Origin: Pelagophyceae sp. CCMP2097
Taxonomy: Eukaryota; Sar; Pelagophyceae
DNA length: 10,398 bases
Reading direction: 5' to 3'
Assembly (NCBI GenBank): GCA_026770575.1
Contig: MU658002.1
Location: forward strand, 5,827 to 16,224
The translations under genes were made by a program, and so were the position numbers. Of this stretch, positions 7,039 through 10,398 are shown piece after piece; position 1 is the stretch's first letter, and each line of letters opens with the position of its first letter. A model generated the notes under the pieces. That model saw only the letters and a list, made by a program, of their open reading frames with translations. It was not told the origin of the DNA and did not search any database.

Positions 7039-9915
7039 TTACTGCGGCGGGTCGGTATCGACCACCTCCGTCGGGACCATGGCTTCAAAGGCGGCGCCGA
7101 GGTGGGCGAGGACGTCTGGAGCGGTCATAGACCGTTTTTTGGTTGCAAATGCGCTTTTTGCCGCGCGGCGGGACGCGACGCACGCAGCGTACGCCTAGCG
7201 ACGCCACGCTGGGATTTGGCCTCGTCGGAATACCAAAGGCGACGCACCGCCCAGAGCTGCGGCTTGATGGCCGCGTCGTCGCCTCCCGCGGCCGTGTTGG
7301 CACGGCTGGCCCACAGAGCGAAGACCGCCGCCGTCCCCGAAAGGAGATCCCCCAGGCCGCCGCACCGCCGCGGCGAGCTCGTCTCGTCGACAGCCAAAAC
7401 GGATACGCCGTCCGAGATGAGATCCACACGCCCTTTCTTGATCACGGTGACACCGTCGAGGATTCTGCACAATTCCATGAGTTTGCGGCTCTCGCGGACC
7501 TCTTGGGGTAAGGTAGAGTCGATCTCAGCGCCGAGTGACTGACAGAGCCCCTCGAACTCTGCAGCATTCGGCGTCAGAATCACGTTGGCGCAGCCGTAGA
7601 CGAGCTCGGGCCTCGACCGGAGGAAGAAAAGGGCGTCGGCGTCGATTATCACGGGCAATTTGTACTGCCGCGCGGCCAGCGTGAGCACGCGCGCCGCGCC
7701 GTCCAAGACGGCTTCGCGACGCCCGAGGCCCGGGCCGAGGACCAAGCAGTGCATCCTGCGTTTCGACAATTTTGTAAAGTGCGACTAAAGGAATTGTCCA
7801 AAGGACCGCCCAAGCGACCGACCGTCCGAGCCTCTCGAGGGGCCGTCGAAACGGCGCCGTTTCGAATGGCCATCGAAAGAGGCCTTCTCGAGGGGCCTTC
7901 TCGAGGCGCCGTTTCGAATGGCAGTCGAAAGAGGCGTCTCGAGGGGCCGTCTCGAGGGGTCGTCTAAAAGCACCGTCTCGAATGGCCGTCTCCAGGGCCC
8001 GTCTCCACGGGGCCGTCTCAAGGCGCCGTTTCGAATGGCCCTCGAAAGGGGCCGTGTCGAGTGGCCGTCTCCAAGGGCCGTCCCGAGGGACCGTCTCGAG
8101 GGGCCGTCTCGAGAAGCCGGAGTCCGGAGCTAGGAGTATCGACGGCCCGGGTTCGGGTTTGCCCGAAACCCGCGAGTCGGGTTTGCCGCGTTTGCGCGTT
8201 TTGGCCGACCCGTTTTCCCGTGGGTCTGGCCGTAGCCCGAACCCGAACCCGACCCGAGAAGACGGGTTTGGTCGCTCGACAAACCCGCGACCCTTTGGGT
8301 TTGACACAGATTGAAAACCAGAACCGAAGACGCCATTGCACGGCCTCTGCGCGGTCGCTTGCACGGCTTCTTTTGAGATGCCCTTGAAAAGCCCTCCGGA
8401 CGGGCGCCCCTGCAGGGCCTCTTTTGGATCGCACAGCTCCGGAACCACACGTCTTTCGAGCGGAGGCCCTCCGCAACGCGCCCGCGGTGCGAATCGGGCC
8501 TCGGGAGCCACGGTCTACACACGACGTTTCGAGGGCCGTCTCGAATGGTCGTCTCGAAGGGCCGTTTAAAGAGACCGCTTCGAGGGAACTCTCGGGGGCA
8601 GTCTCGAGTGGTCGTCTCGAGAGGTCGTCTCGAAGGACCGTTTCAAGGGACCGTTTTGAGGGGCCGGCGAGAGTGGCCTCCTTGAGGGGCTGACTCGAGG
8701 AGCCCTCCAAAGGCGCCGTTTCGTGACATCGTCTCAAAAGGCCGGTATGATGGGCCTTCTCGAAGGGCAGTCCAAAGGCGCCGTTTCGAGGGGCTTTCTC
8801 AAGGAGCTTTTTCGAGGCACCGTCTCATGCGCCGTCTCGAGCGGCTGTCTTGAGGCGCCGTTTCGAAGGGCCGTCTCAAGGGGTCCTCTCGGGGGGCTGT
8901 CCAGAGGCGCCGTTTCGAGGGCCGTCTCGAGGGGCTGGCGTCTCGAATGGCCGTCTCGAGCGGCCGTCTAAAGGGGCCGTTTCGAGGGGCCCTCTCGAAG
9001 GGCCGGCGAGAGGGGCCGTCGCGAGAGACCGTCTCGTAGGGCCGTCTGACAGAGAGGCCGTTTCGAGGAGCTCTTCGAGAGGCCGGCGAGCAAGGCCTTT
9101 TCGAGGGGCCGTCTCGAGGGACGTTCAAGGGACCTTGAAAGGGGCCTTGCAAGCGACCGCACTGAGGCCGGGCAAGTGACTTCCAAAGTAGCTCCGGACG
9201 GACTCCTGAAAGGCCTCTTTGGCAGCTACTTGCAAAGCCTCTGCGTGGTCACTTGCAAGGCCTCTTTCAAGGGCCCTTGTAAAGCTCTCTTGGCGGGCCC
9301 CTGCAGAGGCCTCATTGGCGGCCACTTACCTGGCCTCTGCGCGGTCACTTCCACGCGAGACGATTGCGACGCGGTTTGCTACCGCGGGAGCCATTCGGCT
9401 AAACGACCGAAGATGGCGTCGCTCACGGCGTCGTCGTCTGCGGCCTCGTCGTAGCAGGGGATGACGATGAGCTCCGGACTGTAGCCTGCGAGTATACGGT
9501 CCGCACCGCCGCGGAAGGACGGAGCCCTCTGGCGTCAATCGCCGTTTGGACCTTTGGCGCAGACTCACTCTTGATCGCGTTTGCCGCGGAGTTGGACGAG
9601 AAGACCCACGCGAGGTCTGCGCCGACTTGTAAGGTCGCTGCCGCGGCGTAAAAAGGCGCGCCCGTGTACTCAATAGAACCGCCCAGAACAGCCACGCGCC
9701 CGCCCTGTCCCTTGTGGCCTAAAGGCTCCACGCGTATGCGATGCCGGCTCCGACCGCGTTTTCGGACGCCGCTTTCGGCTGGCGTAGTCCAGGCTCGGCA
9801 CGAGCGACCTTACAATGTCACAAACTCGCGGCGTCCAGGAGACGACGTCGGGGCCGTGCGCCAGCGTCGACGCCGCGCGCCGCGACATCGGCAACAGCCA
9901 CGACCGCCAGAACAT
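7039..9915 (-). CDS. NAXD: ATP/ADP-dependent (S)-NAD(P)H-hydrate dehydratase (five exons)
   Basis: Exons 9915-9768, 9718-9569, 9485-9383, 7755-7248 and 7194-7039 join in phase to 354 residues, the usual family size. The enzyme repairs hydrated NADH and NADPH: it dehydrates the S form using ATP or ADP and works with the epimerase NAXE, which is not in this window. Family marks in order are [13 protein letters not shown] (51-63), [10 protein letters not shown] (67-76), YSPELIV (101-107), [10 protein letters not shown] (137-146), PVIIDADAL (168-176), ILTPNAAEF (193-201), VTVIKKG (236-242), the catalytic glycine-rich [10 protein letters not shown] (265-274) and a C-terminal [12 protein letters not shown]. 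The N-terminus ([17 protein letters not shown]) looks like an organelle presequence. Introns are 49, 83, 1627 and 53 nt, all GT-AG. The first donor (GTCCGA at 9767) is the least certain. The third intron is a repeat-filled outlier. Start choice is tentative, with a second ATG 9 codons on and a possible further upstream exon. Confidence 0.93.
7195..7247 (-). other. NAXD intron 4 (53 nt)
   Basis: The donor is GTGCGT after codon GCG and the acceptor is CGCTAG. The intron is phase 0. Without splicing, the frame runs into an arginine-rich tail that lacks the conserved C-terminal helix. With splicing, QLWA joins [16 protein letters not shown] and then [12 protein letters not shown], as in NAXD proteins. 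Confidence 0.85.
7795..8120 (-). repeat. 13-bp minisatellite array in NAXD intron (copy B1)
   Basis: Units of 13 bp on the plus strand read CGTCTCGAGGGGC, with common variants CGTTTCGAATGGC and CGTCTCCAAGGGC. About 25 units are present. On the gene's sense strand the unit is CCCCTCGAGACGG. The first units, near 7795-7830, are degenerate. Because 13 is not a multiple of three and the unit lacks stops, long meaningless open frames appear on both strands. Confidence 0.9.
8129..8320. repeat. GGGTTCGGGTTT island with foldback arms
   Basis: This island between two minisatellite blocks is made of G-rich, telomere-like words, such as CGGGTTCGGGTTT at 8148-8160 and CGGGTTTG further on. The complementary form CCCGAACCCGAACCCG lies at 8236-8251. 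CGGGTTCGGG at 8148-8157 can pair perfectly with CCCGAACCCG at 8236-8245. It looks like a separate inserted repeat. The words resemble but do not equal TTTAGGG telomere repeats. Confidence 0.6.
8337..8398 (+). repeat. Dispersed repeat, plus-strand copy 1
   Basis: The segment GGCCTCTGCGCGGTCGCTTG followed by a CTTCTTTTGAGATGCCCTTG-like tail matches copies at 9237-9282 and 9330-9352 and, in reverse complement, at 9124-9169. It lies between the telomere-like island and the second minisatellite block. Confidence 0.6.
8521..9123 (-). repeat. 13-bp minisatellite array in NAXD intron (copy B2)
   Basis: This is the second and longer block of the 13-bp family, about 45 units. The plus-strand consensus is CGTCTCGAGGGGC, with variants CGTTTCGAGGGGC, CGTCTAAAGGGGC and CCGGCGAGAGGGG. 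Indels that break the 13-bp register occur, for example near 9050. It runs directly into the inverted dispersed repeat. Confidence 0.88.
9124..9282. repeat. Inverted pair of a dispersed 46-bp repeat
   Basis: The minus-strand copy at 9124-9169 and the plus-strand copy at 9237-9282 share the order (G)GCCTC-x-GCG-GGTC-x-CTTGCAAGGCC-x-CTTTCAAGG-x-CCCTTG, with a 67-bp spacer between them. Read as RNA they could form an imperfect stem. A further partial plus-strand copy, GGCCTCTGCGCGGTCACTTC, lies at about 9332-9352, close to the intron donor. Confidence 0.65.
9486..9568 (-). other. NAXD intron 2 (83 nt)
   Basis: The donor is GTGAGT and the acceptor is CTCGCAG. Splicing converts AIK-SESAPK, which does not fit the family, into AIKSYSPELIV, the conserved NAXD segment (compare KAYSPELIV). 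This is the strongest single piece of evidence for the exon structure. Confidence 0.92.
9719..9767 (-). other. NAXD intron 1 (49 nt, donor tentative)
   Basis: The acceptor CTTTAG before GCCACAAGG is well supported, because HKGQGG must follow. The upstream exon frame ends [13 protein letters not shown], the expected helix. The only nearby GT that keeps the phase is GTCCGA at 9767, which leaves RKRR between the two conserved parts. Confidence 0.65.
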
Positions 9916-10398
9916 GCACCGCCGCCGATCCGAGTCCGCGCCACTGTCGAATTTGCACAACAGATATCGCCGAAGATAACTTTTTTTAGCGCGTGCGCTC
10001 TTGCCGCCCCCTCCAGTCGTATTAGTTGGCGCCTCGGAGACCAGCGCGCGAAGAAGCAACGTCTCAAACCGCGAAATTTTAGTAGCCTACTTTGGAGGCA
10101 AGGAATTGCCGGCCAATTTGGACATAACGTTCGGGCACAGTGCCCCTAACGTCTGTCTCAATTGGCCGGGAACTCATTGGCGCCTTCATTGACTTTTGAT
10201 TTGGGCCCTAAGGTTTAGACTTGATTAACTACTAATTAAGAAGCTTTCGCAGAGTCTCGCCAAAATAAGACAGTTGACGAAAAAGCCAAACAAGCGCGCC
10301 CAGGGCGTCTCGCGGGAGTGGCCGGCGCAGCGCCAACCGCCTTCACGAGCCAAAAATAGTTAATAGATTTCCGGTGATAATCTAATTCGACAGTGCGC
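9916..10398. other. Upstream region of NAXD, no gene supported
   Basis: This region holds the NAXD promoter and 5' UTR at its left end and turns AT-rich toward the right. The plus-strand frame from 10001 and the others here show no domain. Apart from the foldback at 10106-10172, I see nothing to annotate. It could hold an upstream NAXD exon, since the start codon choice is tentative. Confidence 0.45.
10106..10172. repeat. Imperfect 67-nt foldback
   Basis: Two 33-nt arms (10106-10138 and 10140-10172) flank a single central base. The outer core CCGGCCAATT pairs perfectly with AATTGGCCGG, and the inner core GGGCAC with GTGCCC. A middle ACGTT/AACGT pair fits with a one-base shift. This could be a MITE-like remnant or a structured RNA element. 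No target-site duplication is obvious. Confidence 0.7.

Larger units (their letters stand above)
7756..9382 (-). other. NAXD intron 3 (1627 nt), filled with repeats
   Basis: The donor is GTAGCA, splitting the Arg codon after WLP. The acceptor is ACGCAG, joining to [12 protein letters not shown]. The splice restores the typical [16 protein letters not shown] junction of NAXD proteins. The intron is 20 to 30 times longer than its neighbours, and most of the excess is a 13-bp minisatellite plus other repeats, listed separately. Confidence 0.88.

Noticed and set aside
7795..9123. A CRISPR array.
   Set aside because: The repeat is 13 bp and directly tandem with no spacers. The context is a eukaryotic intron.
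7525..9325. Many long open frames on both strands with 13-residue periodic peptides such as [13 protein letters not shown].
   Set aside because: They are translations of the stop-free 13-bp minisatellite, which is open in several frames at once. The region lies inside an intron of NAXD.

Overview
The window looks like nuclear DNA from a GC-rich, compact-genome microbial eukaryote. A photosynthetic stramenopile or similar picoalga is my best guess. The reasons are short GT-AG introns (about 49 to 89 nt) that restore reading frames across conserved protein motifs, very GC-rich third codon positions, tight head-to-head gene pairs, a small protein with what looks like a signal peptide plus thylakoid-transfer leader, and a tRNA-derived SINE-like element with an A-rich tail. 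Nothing resembles a bacterial operon. The taxonomic assignment is inference.

Layout. Positions 1-648: palindromic 5' end, CpG-rich stretch and a SINE-like element (317-497). 649-1197 (-): Dabb-domain (stress-responsive A/B barrel) protein. 1342-2448 (+): seven-bladed WD40 protein, sharing a 144-bp divergent promoter with the Dabb gene; that promoter has two CACGTG boxes. 2449-2944: intergenic DNA with two short tandem duplications. 2945-3991 (-): a second WD40 protein, tail to tail with the first and sharing its N-terminal signature. 4113-4600 (+): two-exon small protein with a probable plastid/thylakoid leader, divergent from the second WD40 gene. 4604-5048: array of a 13-bp minisatellite. 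5049-5678: no gene I can support. 5679-6776 (-): provisional multi-exon gene of unknown function. 7039-9915 (-): five-exon gene for ATP/ADP-dependent (S)-NAD(P)H-hydrate dehydratase (NAXD). Its third intron (1627 nt) is filled with the same 13-bp minisatellite, a telomere-like GGGTTCGGGTTT island and a dispersed repeat that occurs in both orientations. 9916-10398: upstream DNA with an imperfect 67-nt foldback.

The genes do not form one pathway. NAXD is a metabolite-repair housekeeping enzyme. The two WD40 proteins are probable scaffolds from one paralogous family. The Dabb protein and the plastid-type protein are small accessory proteins. The main result is the NAXD gene, which no single open reading frame shows: its five exons join into a 354-residue protein with all family motifs in order. 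The most unusual structural feature is its minisatellite-swollen intron. I found no convincing evidence for a novel defence or mobile system.
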